From Panicum virgatum (Eukaryota > Streptophyta > Magnoliopsida > Poales > Poaceae), in assembly GCF_016808335.1 (NCBI RefSeq), contig NC_053149.1:35604118-35668117 (forward strand): a stretch of DNA of 64,000 nucleotides. The letters are read 5' to 3'. This document shows positions 20,847-31,599 of this stretch, piece by piece. Below the pieces are notes generated by a model. That model saw only the letters and a program-made list of their open reading frames with translations, was not told the origin of the DNA and made no database searches. The translations under genes were made by a program, and so were the position numbers. Each line of letters opens with the position of its first letter. Position 1 is the first letter of the stretch.

Positions 20847-21177
20847 GCCTAATCTGCAGCTGACTTGGGCCGGTGGCAGCAATAGCAACGGCTGCAGCAA
20901 TAGCAACGACGACTGCAAGAACATTCGGATGATGAAGAACAGGGAGTCCATGCTCTACTCTAGGGCAAGTAAGAGGGCGTATGTGCAGGAACTGGAGAAC
21001 GGTGGGGAGGAGAAGCTGCAAGAAACACTGAGGAAATTGGAGGCTCTGCAATCTAGGAACAACAAATTGGAGCTGGCGGTCAATGAAATGAAGATGGAGA
21101 TGCCAGCTGCAAGAAAGTGGGGTGAAAATCAAAGAATTGAACAAATTCTTGAGAAATTGGCTAGTGGTATTTCGTAA
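20847..21177 (+). pseudogene. bZIP transcription-factor gene fragment
   Basis: Open frame with a Ser/Asn-rich stretch, then RMMKNRESMLYSRASKRAY and VQELEN, followed by a coiled-coil-like segment (LQETLRKLEALQSRNNKLEL) and stop TAA at 21175-21177. The basic-region signature N-x7-R is kept, and the sequence is closest in type to group A / FD-like plant bZIPs, which bind ACGT-core DNA as dimers. The leucine heptads do not follow the family pattern after ELEN, and one side is cut by the right end of CACTA element 2 (20834). Before that insertion it was adjacent to the heat-shock-protein fragment at 5794-6076. Likely a captured or duplicated gene piece. Confidence 0.68.
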
Positions 21178-21284
21178 TGTATACTTCAGAAATAGGGTCG
21201 TTTAACTTGGTTTCGGTAAAGGCTTCAGAAATGCCCGGCATCGGCACCAATAAATGCCTCGACATTTCATGTAGCAATTACTGA
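21178..21284. other. Flank of solo LTR 2
   Basis: Unique sequence ending in ACTGA (21280-21284), the target duplication of the solo LTR that follows. Confidence 0.6.
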
Positions 21285-24200
21285 TGTAACACCCTAATTT
21301 TAAATTTCAGCATTTATTAATAAATTTAAATGGCTTTATTTAAATTTCTAAGGTTTATTGTGTTTAGTTGGCATTTAATCTAAATTTTTGTTTCACAAGT
21401 AATTAAAATTTTATCATAGGTTTAAATTTTGGTGTTGCATTCATGCTGGTGCATGGTTTTGTTTTGTTTGTTTGTATAGGAGTTTGAATTCAAATTCATT
21501 TGAATTCAAATAATTTTGAGTTGAGAGGAAAAGAAAAGAAATAGAAAAGGAGCCCAAACCCAAAACAACCCAGCCTATCCTTCCCCACTCGGCCCAAAAC
21601 CCTCTTTCCACCTGATCCGGCCCAGCAAACCGCTCGGCCCAAACCCCGCTCGCGCTTGGCCGCCTAGCGCGCAGCGGCCCACTCCACACGACGCACCGTC
21701 CCAGTCGGGCCCACCCGTCAGCCAGCCGGCGCCTCACGCCCGCAGAGCGCACGCCCCGCTCGCCCGACCCCGCTTTCGCTGACCGCCCGGGCCCGCCTGG
21801 CCAGGCCCGTCTTCCCCGCCTCTCCCGGCCGCGCAACGGCCAGCCGCGATCCCCGCCCGGGATGCTCGCCGGCCTTCCGTATCGGGCGCGGATGCCAAGA
21901 TCCCCGCAGGCCTTTAATTGGCCCCCACGGCTCCCCCTGCACCCCATCCACCCACGTGCCGCCCCACACAACCCTAGCCGCCGCAACCGTGCAGCCCCGC
22001 CGTGCCGCACCTCTGCGCCGACGTAGCCGCGCCGCTCCGCTGCAGCCCATCCCTGCAACTCCCCGCCTTAGACCAACCTCGACGCCCAGACGCGCACCGA
22101 GCCGCTGCTCCGACTCCGGACCCCATCCACGCCGGAATTGCTCGCGAAGGTGCCGCCGCAGGTGAGCCCTTTCGCAAGAAATTCCCCGCCGCCGTCGACC
22201 TCAGGGCTTCTTTGACCCCTGGACCACCTTCGCAGGGCCCACTCGTGTCTTCCCGGCGAGTCAGCAGTCTCGGAGCACCCCCGCAGTGACCTGTCCACAG
22301 CCACCGCACTGATCCCGCCGCCGAACCTCGCCGACGACCCACCTGCGCGACGTCTCCGGCCACCAGAAGCCCCGGTGAGAACCCACAACCCTCCCCGGTC
22401 CCTTTTGGCGTTAGTTTTTGTGATCCGTAGCCCCTGGCGCCCTTAGAATCCCGCTCGCCAGCGAAGTCCGCCGCGCAGAGCCGCCGCCGACGTAGCACGG
22501 GCCGCCCCGAGCCTCCCCGAGCTCCGTTTAGAGCCCAGGTGGACTACACGTGCCCCGTAGGTCACCCCAGACCCAAAAACGGGTCGATTTGACCCTCAGA
22601 CGGCCAAGTTTGGCCAAGTCCAGCGAGCTCCCGCGCAGTGCCGCCGCGGAGCTTGGTCTCCGGCGACTAGCGCCGCCGACCCGCGCTCTGTTAAATCCCA
22701 GCCGCCCGATCTGCCTTGGACGCTTAGGATTAGATCGAGTCTCCCTCAGATCTGAGCCACTAGATCTAGATCCAACGGCCCTAATACGTGCGTACCGGTT
22801 CGGTCTGGAAGTTTTGTTAAAGAGCCCCTGCCCTTTCTCTGATTCAACCCGCAGTCCTATTTAGTGTAAAAAAATTTACACTGAGGCCCAGATTTTAGCG
22901 CGTAGGCCCCTGCATTTTCCAGTATTAGTACCCGCAGTCCAGGCATAAAGTTTTTGCGAGTTAGACCCTGAAGCTTTAGTTTAATTACGTTTCAGCCCTC
23001 GGTTTTTGCAGAAAACCCCCTGGAACTTCAGTTTTCTTACAAATAAGCCCCTAGAACTTGTTTTTAGCCTAGAATACGCGTTTTAGCTCCGTTTTTAGCA
23101 TTCTTTATATCCACGCGTTCGTTGTAACATGTAGAATAGTTTTAGACTAGTTTAATGTGCTGTTTTATTGTATTGATGTATTGTTTCTTAGTTTTTGTTA
23201 GTGTTTGCTTGTATGCTTATTATTGTGCTTTGTTTTGGCCATGTGTTCGTGAGTAGACGCTGATCCATCTGAGGAGCCCCAGTACCAGTACCAGGAGCAG
23301 CCGTCTTCGGAGCAGTTTGAGCAGCAGCCAGAGCAGTATGAGGAAGGCAAGTGTAACATGAACAACCGACCACCTTTAAATACAAATTCATACTGCATTT
23401 AATTCTGTATGCCTATAAGGACCTTCCTAGCCACTCTATGTCCTTTATATATCCTTTGGGTTGCATTATGATTAGTTGTGCTAGGTGCCGCGCTATAACA
23501 CACTCTGGTCCTTTTTTAATTAATTTGACTAATGGTTTACTTGAACTTAATTCTGAGAGTGGCCCTCTGTGTGGATGAGTAGCTCACGTCTCGTTAAAAG
23601 ATGGTTTTTGTAGAAACATGGTTTAGGGGGCCAGCACGGTGCTTAGTGCTTGGTTGGCCACTCTCCATAAGGACCGGTTCATAGAGCGACAACCTGGGAC
23701 AACAGCGCTACCACAAGGCTAGAATGGGATAGACTTGGCTTACTAATTAGGTCTTTTTGGTTTGGAGTAACTTACCTGCGGGGCAAGAGTAGTAAGCTTC
23801 AATGGTCCCTGCTCCTCCGGCTGGTCTGTGCTTGGTTTGCGTACCTATGCTTGTACCCCTGTGAGGTGGGCCCCATCGTCGCTGACCTAACTCTCGCGGT
23901 TACGCCTTACCAACGAGATTCTTTGTAAAGGCCTCGTAGTGAGTCGCTAGTCATCTCACCTAAGGAAGTGTGATGAACAACTGGCGTAGCTCACGACTTG
24001 TGGGTAAAGATGTGCAACCTCTGCAGAGTGTAAAACTGGTATACTAGCCGTGCTCACGGTTACGAGCGGCCCAGATCCTCCTTTTGATTAGTGGGGTTAG
24101 CCCCTTCCGACGAGGGGGTGCCTCTCGGGGTTCACCTTGGTGGCATGGTTTCGGGTTGGTTCTCAGTAGTAACATGTTTAATCTTGATTAATTACTATGT

Positions 24201-24704
24201 AACTGGGTTAATGGTAATTCATCAACTCGTAGTAAATAGCTTTAATAAAATTTTGCCAAGACTTAAAAGCTAATGCAGTCAGTCAGCCAGCCTAGAGCCT
24301 CGTAGTTTGTGTTATACTTGTTGAGTACAAGTCGTGTACTCACTCTTGCCTCTTCTCTACTTTTTCCTCTTGTCTACGCTACTGCTGCTCAGTTCCTGCC
24401 AACACGAGGGAGTTCGCTCAGCGCTACCAGGACTATGAGGACTTCTAGGTGTTCGTCTCCCAGTCGACGTCCCTGTGGCGCCCTGTTTCAGCTTCGGAGA
24501 GCTTTTATCGTGTTTGTACTTCGTTTCCGCTGTATCAGACATTTTGTCATTAATGTAATAAATAACATTCATATTTCGATTTATTATGTCTTATTCGTGA
24601 TATGTGCTGTGATATACTGTTCATTCTGTTGTATATACGTGTGACTTGATCCTGGCACGTATATGATTGCTCGGTTTATGTTCTTTTATAAACCGGGTGT
24701 TACA
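21285..24704 (+). mobile_element. Solo LTR (3,420 bp), same broad family as the LTRs of B1 and B2
   Basis: Begins TGTAACACCCTAATTTTAAA and ends AAACCGGGTGTTACA. A perfect 5-bp direct repeat ACTGA lies at 21280-21284 and 24705-24709. No internal region, so a solo LTR. It aligns by eye with the LTRs at 36512, 41937, 50688 and 55633: an AT-rich start, then a GC-rich leader (about 21550-22800), a pyrimidine-rich middle, and the conserved 3' third. Confidence 0.88.
23257..24448 (+). other. LTR-embedded exon pair (solo LTR 2), frame intact
   Basis: Exon 23257-23346 follows GTGAGTAG| and encodes a Glu/Gln/Tyr-rich stretch (ADPSEEPQYQYQEQ ... QQPEQYEE). It ends GAGGAAG|GCAAGT, a perfect match to the GC-type donor consensus. 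Exon 24393-24448 follows CTGCTGCTCAG| and continues in the same frame as PANTREFAQRYQDYEDF then TAG. The implied intron is 1,046 bp. Upstream in-frame ATG is followed at once by TGA, so coding would need an earlier exon. Function unknown. Confidence 0.5.
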
Positions 24705-25288
24705 ACTGATAACCAAACTAATGAACCATAAATCATTCCGCAAGTGGAAGGAATAACCGGTGTGACATTTTACCCAGTGAGTATACCGAGGTGTCATTTA
24801 TAATTCCGCAGGGAAGGAGGCGACTAAGTTGTGAAGGTAGACAACATGAACTTATCTCGATGGAATATTTAAATGCGTAAACAGGGGTAAGATAATTATG
24901 CATAAAGATAGTGGGAGAAGACAAGCAACTCTTGTTTCGAACAAAAGGGTAAAAGAAGGCAGGGAGCTAGTCAGAAGTTAGTTAGTCAAGGTCTATCTAA
25001 TGTTCTTTTAATTATCTATACCGTTTACTAGAATTATATACTTTGCACAGGGTGGTTAGGTACTATCAAGTTATTCCTAATGCAAGGTCCACTATGCAAA
25101 TGGCTGACAGATATGACTGTCAAGCAATCACATACATTTATACCCTCGTACCTCCCCCCTAACCGAACGTGAAGGATTTTGATGGCACTAAACAGGGCTG
25201 TCACCACCTGCAGGCTACCTCTACAAACCGTGAAAAAGGGTGACATCCAGCAACACTTAACTAACCCAGACACTATGTCTACACTAGT
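24705..25288. other. Unassigned flanking DNA, no gene seen
   Basis: Intermediate-GC sequence with no convincing frame, terminal repeat or domain. Continues after the SINE. Confidence 0.35.
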
Positions 25289-25304
25289 AAGCAATACTCT
25301 AGTA

Positions 25305-25425
25305 ACAGAGGGGTTCACGGCGCAGTGGCAAAGGCCACTGGTTGGAGTGCTCCCACCCAGGGTTCAAATCCTGGGTGCCGCACCTTTATGCTCCGAGGGC
25401 TTCCCTTACAATTTTTCTATCAAAA
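25305..25425 (+). mobile_element. tRNA-derived SINE with 16-bp target site duplication
   Basis: Head GGGGTTCACGGCGCAGTGGC with an A-box-like TGGCAAAGGCC and a perfect B box GGTTCAAATCC at 25361-25371 (RNA polymerase III promoter elements), followed by a short non-tRNA tail. It is flanked by an exact direct repeat AAGCAATACTCTAGTA at 25289-25304 and 25426-25441, the signature of LINE-mediated insertion. The long perfect duplication suggests a recent insertion. It cannot fold as a complete tRNA gene. Confidence 0.85.
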
Positions 25426-25441
25426 AAGCAATACTCTAGTA

Positions 25442-25780
25442 TCCCGTGTGGAGCCCCTACCCTTCGGATGGATAGACATCATACTAGAGCAAACATATGA
25501 ATACTGGAGCATGTAAAAGTTAAGTAGAACTAAATCTCTAACCAGGCAAAGCATGTAATAGCAAATTAAATTAATCATGAAATATATGTCTGACACCGCA
25601 TGGCATAAATCATGCAAATATAAATAACTATAAGATAAGTCAAGTATACATGACCGAACATTACAAAAGAGATCTAGTAGCGAACTCATACCTATTCCCT
25701 GAAGAATGTCCAGCGACCCGACAACTACTTCACCTAAGCTCCACTAACCTTAGAACTACTCAAGAGAGAAAGTGAGAGGA
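25442..25780. other. Unassigned DNA, no gene seen
   Basis: AT-rich sequence lying downstream, on the minus strand, of the promoter-like motif at about 25790. No protein motif recognised. Confidence 0.3.
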
Positions 25781-25784
25781 GTGC

Positions 25785-25806
25785 TTCTCTCATATTTATA
25801 GGGGGA
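25785..25806 (-). promoter_or_regulatory. Possible minus-strand promoter (TATA plus pyrimidine-rich start)
   Basis: CCCCCTATAAATATGAGAG on the minus strand followed by CACTCCTCTCACTTTCTCTC. This looks like a plant TATA box with a pyrimidine-rich start region. A possible exon end (GGAATAG|GTATGAG) occurs about 100 bp downstream near 25690. No coding frame follows, so it may be a decayed LTR promoter. Confidence 0.3.
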
Positions 25807-25809
25807 GCT

Positions 25810-26435
25810 CAATGGGTGTTTTGCATCTGGTTGCTTGACGCGTGGCACCCCAAACCACCTTAAGGAAAGTGTGAGGAAGCTTCCTGTCCAAGGCGGAGGT
25901 TGGTGGCGTCTAGGCCCACTCGACCGACACCCCGGTCGGCCGACTGCCAGGTGGGCCCAACCGCCCCCTTGCTCTGGCAGGCCTCCACGTATCTCCTTGT
26001 TCCTTTTCCATGTGTCTAAGCTTTTGGTAGGTCGGTTTGGTGCTGCATGTGGGCCCTTTGATCCATGTGAGTTTGAATTCTACACTCTGATTGGTCGACG
26101 ATTTTTCCCGTGGATCATAAGGTCCTCAAAACCTGCACTTGAGTCCCATTTTCCATCTTTGCATAATTTTTAGGGACATAGTGGATTTCTACTTTATTTT
26201 GGATAAAAATGCATATGAAATATTTCAATCTACAGATTTTCTGATCAAATTGACACTTGAAATTGGTCATTAGCAAGCGTCAACTACTAGAGAAACTGAT
26301 CAGCTTGCTCATTATGCAGATAGAGGTGATGGCATCATGTACCAAGCAAGTTGTGGCGAATTCAGAATAGGGAAAAGAGGTGGAAACAATATCAAATAAC
26401 ATCAAGATAGAAAGTATTCATGGTAAAGCACTTTT
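25810..26435. other. Unassigned DNA, no gene seen
   Basis: Moderately GC-rich sequence upstream of the promoter-like motif, becoming AT-rich toward the Copia fragment. No domain recognised. Confidence 0.3.
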
Positions 26436-26439
26436 ATGT

Positions 26440-27850
26440 ATGTGAATCTATCGCTCTGAATGGATATTGGAATATGGAGCTTCCAAATATGTCACATGTG
26501 CTCAAAATGAGTTTTTGAATTATAAACAATATCCATCCACACATAAGGAGACCGTCCAAACTACTGACGGGACATATCGACTCATCATAGGTATCGGTAC
26601 CATTAATTGCAGGCCATCAATTAATTTGACATCAATTCTACACGTTCCATCATTTCCTGTAAATATGTTATCATTGAGTGCTCTAGTTGATCAAATAGAT
26701 TGTCAAATTACGTTTGATCGAGAGCATTGCATTATTCAAGAAAGGACAAGAAATGAAATTGGGATCGGTGTTAGGTATGGCGGATTGTGGTACCTTGATA
26801 GAAAAGAGTATGACCGGCTTATAGACGCTTCTTTGGTAGTAGGTATAAATGAAGATAAAGCAAAAGTGATGCTTCAACATTGTCGATTGGGCCACTTATC
26901 ATTTGACACTATGGCGAGATGATGAGTTAGGTAGACAAGAGGAATACTATATGTGATGCATATGAGTATGGGAAGCATACAAGAGCAACATATGTAAGCA
27001 GGGGACTTAGAAAGTCTATCTTCTTTTACACTCATCCACTCTAATGTGTGGATTTGTCCAATTGTCTCAGTTGGTGGAATGAGGTACTTTGTTACCTTTA
27101 TTGATTGCCATTCACGTGTGCTTGGATATATCTCATGAAACACAATAGTGAAGTGCTTAAATGTTTTCAATATTCTTGCTCACTCATCAGGAATCAATAT
27201 GATGGTCAGATTTAGGTATTAAGTACAGATAAAGGAATAGAGTATGTGAATATTGAGTTTGTTAATTTTATATCAGCTCGGAGGATATTACATCAAACCA
27301 CTTGTCCAGATACTCCACAAAATGGAGTAGCTGAAAGAAAAACCCACCATATTTTGGAAGTTGCACGTTCACTCATGTATACTATGAATGTGCCAAAAGT
27401 TTTGTGGAGTGAGGCAGTGATGACAGCTGTATATTTGATTAAGCACACACCTTCCATATTGCTTGGTTGGAAAAGCCTCTATGAGAAGCTAGAGGAGTTA
27501 GTGAATTTATTGTTCCACCTAAGGTATTTGGGTGCACTTGCTTTGTCAGGATCATAGGTCTTCTATTGGAAAGTTGGACCCTCAAGCAGTCAAATGCATT
27601 TTTGCGGGTTATTCATCAAGTCAAAAAGGGTACACGAATTGGAAACAGCACCCCCCCAATTCTGCGAGGAGATTTGGTGTCGAGTTGTGGCTTGCGATGG
27701 AAGAGATAATGATAAAAAATCTAGTGCGACCGAACACCGAGAAATGCTTTGCAGAGATGGACAAATATAGAAATATGGAGAACGGAATATGGTGGATCCA
27801 GATGCCATAAAAGTGGAGCAACCCACGAAGAAAATCAGAAAAGGGAAGAA
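26440..27850 (+). pseudogene. Copia retrotransposon pol fragment (protease remnant, GAG-pre-integrase, integrase)
   Basis: The first open part (26467-26922) reads EYGASKYVTCAQNEFLNY, the Copia protease site with DSG changed to EYG, then LTSILHVPSFPVNMLSLSAL and CRLGHLSFDTM of the GAG-pre-integrase domain. Integrase follows in several frames: FIDCHSR, STDKGIEYVN (disrupted) and CPDTPQNGVAERKTHHILEVA with the third acidic residue. The first integrase Asp position reads HSNVW. Stops near 26920-27245 and 27558 and frameshifts show a dead copy. No reverse transcriptase or LTRs are recognised. Its product would have cut and inserted Copia cDNA. Confidence 0.85.
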
Positions 27851-28295
27851 CAAGACCGCGCTCTACGAAATGTTGAAATAAGCTCTACGGAATGTTGAAA
27901 TAAAACTAACTCATCAATATTTTCATAGGGCACGGGGTCAGATCCAGGATCATGCCACTACACGACCTCTTTCAACTGCAGCAAACCCTCCCGAACAAGC
28001 CTAAGAAGGTCAGAGTTCAAGCACTTACTTTTGCTCCACTCCTCATCCGTCGATGCATCCTTCGACTGCCTACTCTTCCCGCAGCCGGCGCCCTGCTTCC
28101 CTGCCATCTCCTGGGTCTCGTGGGCTTCTTGAACAGTTCTCGAGGGCTCGAAGACTGGGAGAGGTGATGGAATCGGGAAGAAGGAACCGGCGGAGAAGAG
28201 GAGGATGTTCTAGATCTAGAAATGACGGTAGATGTGAGGAGGAATCAGAAACAACAAAATGAAGGGGTACCCTAACCCACGGTCCGGTTAAATAC
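27851..28295. other. Unassigned DNA with a small direct duplication, no gene seen
   Basis: GCTCTACGAAATGTTGAAATAA is repeated with one change immediately after itself (about 27863-27905). The rest is GC-rich from about 28030 with no recognised domain. Confidence 0.4.
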
Positions 28296-28297
28296 TC

Positions 28298-28548
28298 GGC
28301 GGGAGGGTAATTCCGTAAAACAAAGGAAGTTGAATCAGTTTTCAACGAAAACCTATTTCCCGGACAATATAGGATAAGTATTGAAAGCCAATCAACTATC
28401 CATTTTTTGAGGGACCGGTCCCGGCAGGAGGGTAATTCCGTAAAACAAAGGAAGTTGAATCAGTTTTCAACGAAAACCTATTTCCCGGACAATATAGGAT
28501 AAGTATTGAAAGCCAATCAATTATCCATTTTTTGAGGGACCGGTCCCG
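28298..28548. repeat. Tandem duplication of a ~126-bp unit
   Basis: Two adjacent, nearly identical copies starting GGCGGGAGGGTAATTCCG (28298) and GGCAGGAGGGTAATTCCG (about 28424), each ending TTTTTTGAGGGACCGGTCCC. Very few differences, so the duplication is recent. Confidence 0.85.
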
Positions 28549-28599
28549 AAAAAAGAGGTATTTCAATGTTTTACCAAATCATGCACAAATCTAAGTATG

Positions 28600-28870
28600 C
28601 CACGATTTTTTGGATCCTTTTTCCAAACATGGAATTGGATATAAGGCTCGGGGGCTACTGGGTACATGTCGTCAGGGATTTATTTTTCAAAAATATTTGA
28701 AGGATAAATTAACTTAATTCAAGATTCAAAATTGACCCTCAGCCTAATTCTTTGATTCAACCTTAGGCTCGGGGCCTACTCCATATGGAGTGCGACTGTT
28801 TGTCGCACCCCATATATATGAAGAGCTCGGGGCCTACTCCACATGGAGTGCGACTGTTCGTCGCACCCAT
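28600..28870 (+). mobile_element. 3'-end remnant of a Tat-like Gypsy element
   Basis: Matches the sequence preceding the 3' LTR of element A (about 45900-46320): GGCTCGGGGGCTAC, GACCCTCAGCCT, TTGATTCAACCTTAGGCTCGG and CTACTCCATATGGAGTGCGA, a segment repeated here twice. It ends exactly at the LTR beginning at 28871. It may be the end of a neighbouring copy sharing that LTR. Confidence 0.55.
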
Positions 28871-29287
28871 TGTCAGACCCGAGGCAGCGGGACTGCTTAT
28901 GGGCATAGAATGTTCTAGAGTAAGGGATAGACCATGGATGTACCTTACCACTTTTTGTAACTACTCGAATAGGCGTAGAACAAGCTGCAGTACAAAGAAA
29001 ACTACCCGATTGTGTTGTCGTAGGACTCCAATTGTACTTGGCTAGGACTTTCCATGTAACCCTGTCCCCCCGGATATATAAGGCCGGGCAGGGACCCCCT
29101 CCAAAGAATCATCAACACCTAAGACAATACAAACCACACAGGACGTAGGGTATTACACAAACTCGCGGCCCGAACCTGTCTAAATCTTTGTGTTCCTTGT
29201 ACCATCGAGTTCTAGAGCAGTCGATCCCTACCTACAAACACTACTGCTAAGAGTATCCCTGAGCAGGCTTGGCGGTAAACACCGACA
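28871..29287 (+). repeat. 5' LTR of element A (417 bp)
   Basis: TGTCAGACCCGAGG ... GGTAAACACCGACA. Contains TATATAAGG at 29075-29083. Matches the LTRs at 46321 and, inverted, 58698-59113. Confidence 0.85.
29075..29083 (+). promoter_or_regulatory. LTR promoter TATA box (element A)
   Basis: TATATAAGG, followed by GGGCAGGGACCCCC. The same box is at about 46530 in the 3' LTR and on the minus strand near 58904 in element C. Confidence 0.65.
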
Positions 29288-29289
29288 GC

Positions 29290-29307
29290 TGGCACGCCAG
29301 GTAGGGG
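29290..29307 (+). promoter_or_regulatory. Primer binding site of element A
   Basis: TGGCACGCCAGGTAGGGG, two bases after the LTR end, the expected position for the complement of a tRNA 3' end (starts TGG). The exact tRNA is not identified here. Confidence 0.65.
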
Positions 29308-29333
29308 ATTCGGCGAGTTCATCAGCGAATTCG

Positions 29334-31365
29334 ATGGCCGGATCAAGCGACACCTACAACATGCCAGTAGGCACGACCCTCGTTTTCGGTTCCTGGGCTT
29401 GCACGGCTGACAGAACGGGAGGCTTCTCTAGCCACCTTGTCACGCCTAACTCGCCTAAATCGAAAACCCGCTCCCAACTCGCCGGCATCCGCGAGTCTGC
29501 GGATCTCAATGAGAAAAGAGTTCCACCTGAACTCGATTCGAACAACCCAGAAAATGTGTCATCTCTAAACCAAACTCTCGGTTCGGTCGAGTTCGGAACA
29601 AGCTCTGACTCTGAAAAACCCCACTTTTCCAAAACTCTTGGAAAATACTTGAATCATCTCAAGACGATCAAACGCCCCAAGATCAAAAACTCAAAACTAC
29701 TCGCCGGAGTAGATCAAGTTTCACAGTCAATCAAGGACTGCATCAAACTTGCAGAAACTGCTCTCGGCCCATCTACATCATAGCAAATCCCTAAAGCATT
29801 AAACCCACCACAGAAGAGGTCGGGTGATATCCTCTCAGGGATCGATCGGGTGACTTCGAAGCTTGCTGACTGCATTATGGTGGCTGAAAGCACTCTGCAA
29901 AACAAATAGTAGAAAGCGGGAGGAGGAATCTGCGGGGGAGCTAGTGAGACAAACCCCCGGCTTGGTCGGATGGGATCGTCTATCTCCAGGATACCTCAGA
30001 GCCCTTCACCGAAATCTGCTCACACTCGAACTCCGAAACCAGTCGAGTCCAAGTTCGATCAGGACTTTGATCGTTTCATGAATGGTGTCGAGAAATTTGA
30101 ACCATTCGACGATCTCGAAGATTGGTGAGACAACGTCGAGCTATTTATGGATGTTATGGCTAGTCCACCCAAACACGCTGACGCCCTTTGGGAACTGGCG
30201 AAGCTTAAAAAAGGAAAAGCCAAAGCTCCAGAACAATCCAACAATTCAATCTATGACAGACCCTGGACCAAGGAGCCAGAGGGGCCGACTCCCACTCAAT
30301 CATGGCTACACTGGATGAACGAGAACGCCCTCCGTATAGAGATGGGCATCCCGCTTCTCGCTCACCCAAAGCATACATACTCCAAAATCGGTGGGCTAAC
30401 CGACTCCGAATCCGAGTACTCCTCTCACTCGGAGGACGAGCTGGATGACCTAATCCAGTCCAGTAAACAAGTCGAGTCCAACTCGGCCAAGAACCTCAAG
30501 TCTGATCAGGACTCCCTACCTAACTTGGTTATATATGCAACGCTGCAAGGACGTACAGTGCATATTAGGAAGGCACAAGATCCCAATGCTTCCGGCTTAC
30601 AGCCAGCGGATCTGCCCTACCAACAGAGCACTCCTTTAGACCCGCCTACAAGCAAACAAGACCAAGAAGTTCAAGATCTCTGCCGTGAAATCATCATGGT
30701 TCGTATCTCCGAAGAACCTGAGGGCGATCCCACAGAGCGTCTTAACCTTGATGGCTACAATTCTGATGATTTCGACGAGTACCTTTCCGACAACATGGAA
30801 ACTACTCCTCCCATAATCATTGAAGCCTAAGTTACTACTAAGGAGGATCTACCCGCTCCTCCTCCTCCTCCAGCGGTGACCATCACCGTCCAACTGGATG
30901 AGCAGCCTCCAACAGAAGATCTCTACGAACGTCATCGCCAGCTCAACTAGAAGAGAGCGTTCAGGCGTCAGCACCTTGCTAACACCCTACAAGAACTACG
31001 ACTACTCCAACTATGACCTCCACAGTGTGATCAACATTGGGCGCGATGCGCGCAACATCATCATCTCAAGGAGAAAGGAACGGGAGGAAGTCGAGGCGTA
31101 CAACCCTTCTTCCAACTACCGCATCCCGCCAAAGGCTTCCGCATCCTTCAAGAAGCACAAGCCGACAAACATCAGTACCCGTCCTCAGGGTAAACCGCGC
31201 ACCCCGCACCAGGGTGAATCGTCTCAAGGCAGAAACAGGATCAACAAAGTACTGCTATGCAAGTGCTTCATCTACTCAAAGAGCTCTCACACGATCTTCC
31301 AGTGTGACTCACTCCGCAAGGCCCTTGGGGCACCTCTCCTGAAGGAGACCCTTCCACAAATCTAG
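29334..31365 (+). pseudogene. gag-like gene of element A, broken
   Basis: Begins at MAGSSDTYNMPVGTT about 45 bp after the primer site. Open to 29783, then stops: TAG 29781-29783, a TAGTAG pair near 29908, and TGA in WTGAGAC context near 30127. Later open parts (30147-30830, 30898-31365) hold ASPPKHADALWELAKLKKG, TPTQSWLHWMNEN, a Ser/Asp/Glu-rich linker, and a C-terminal FIYSKSSHTIFQCDSLRKALG that looks like a decayed Cys/His knuckle. Gag proteins package the element's RNA. Several stops look like CAG or CGA with C changed to T. No protease, reverse transcriptase or integrase follows. Confidence 0.68.
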
Positions 31366-31599
31366 TCGACCCCTGTATCGACTAGTTTTATCTTCAAATA
31401 AATTCAGTCATGTAAACCATTGTTCACGTCCAACGAGCAAGGGGTAGGTCTTAAGAGTCAGAGTCTGTCACTTTACAGTTATTGTAATTTCGACAAATCC
31501 AAAAAAAGTTGATTTCTCCTATATCGACTACTTGGCTCTCGCTCACACGACCAAAACCCCATCTCGAAAGTCTTGCTCAGCATTAGAGTAGCTATCGAG

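Noticed and set aside
21441..22498. Several long Gly/Arg/Ala-rich minus-strand frames in solo LTR 2
   Set aside because: Same reason: GC-rich LTR leader, no conserved domain, not kept between LTR copies.
25311..25385. Possible tRNA gene
   Set aside because: Has A- and B-box-like motifs but no complete cloverleaf, and it is flanked by a 16-bp target duplication, so it is a SINE head.
28871..29287. Solo LTR
   Set aside because: A primer site and gag follow directly, and a matching LTR lies at 46321, so it is a 5' LTR of a full element with a nested insertion.
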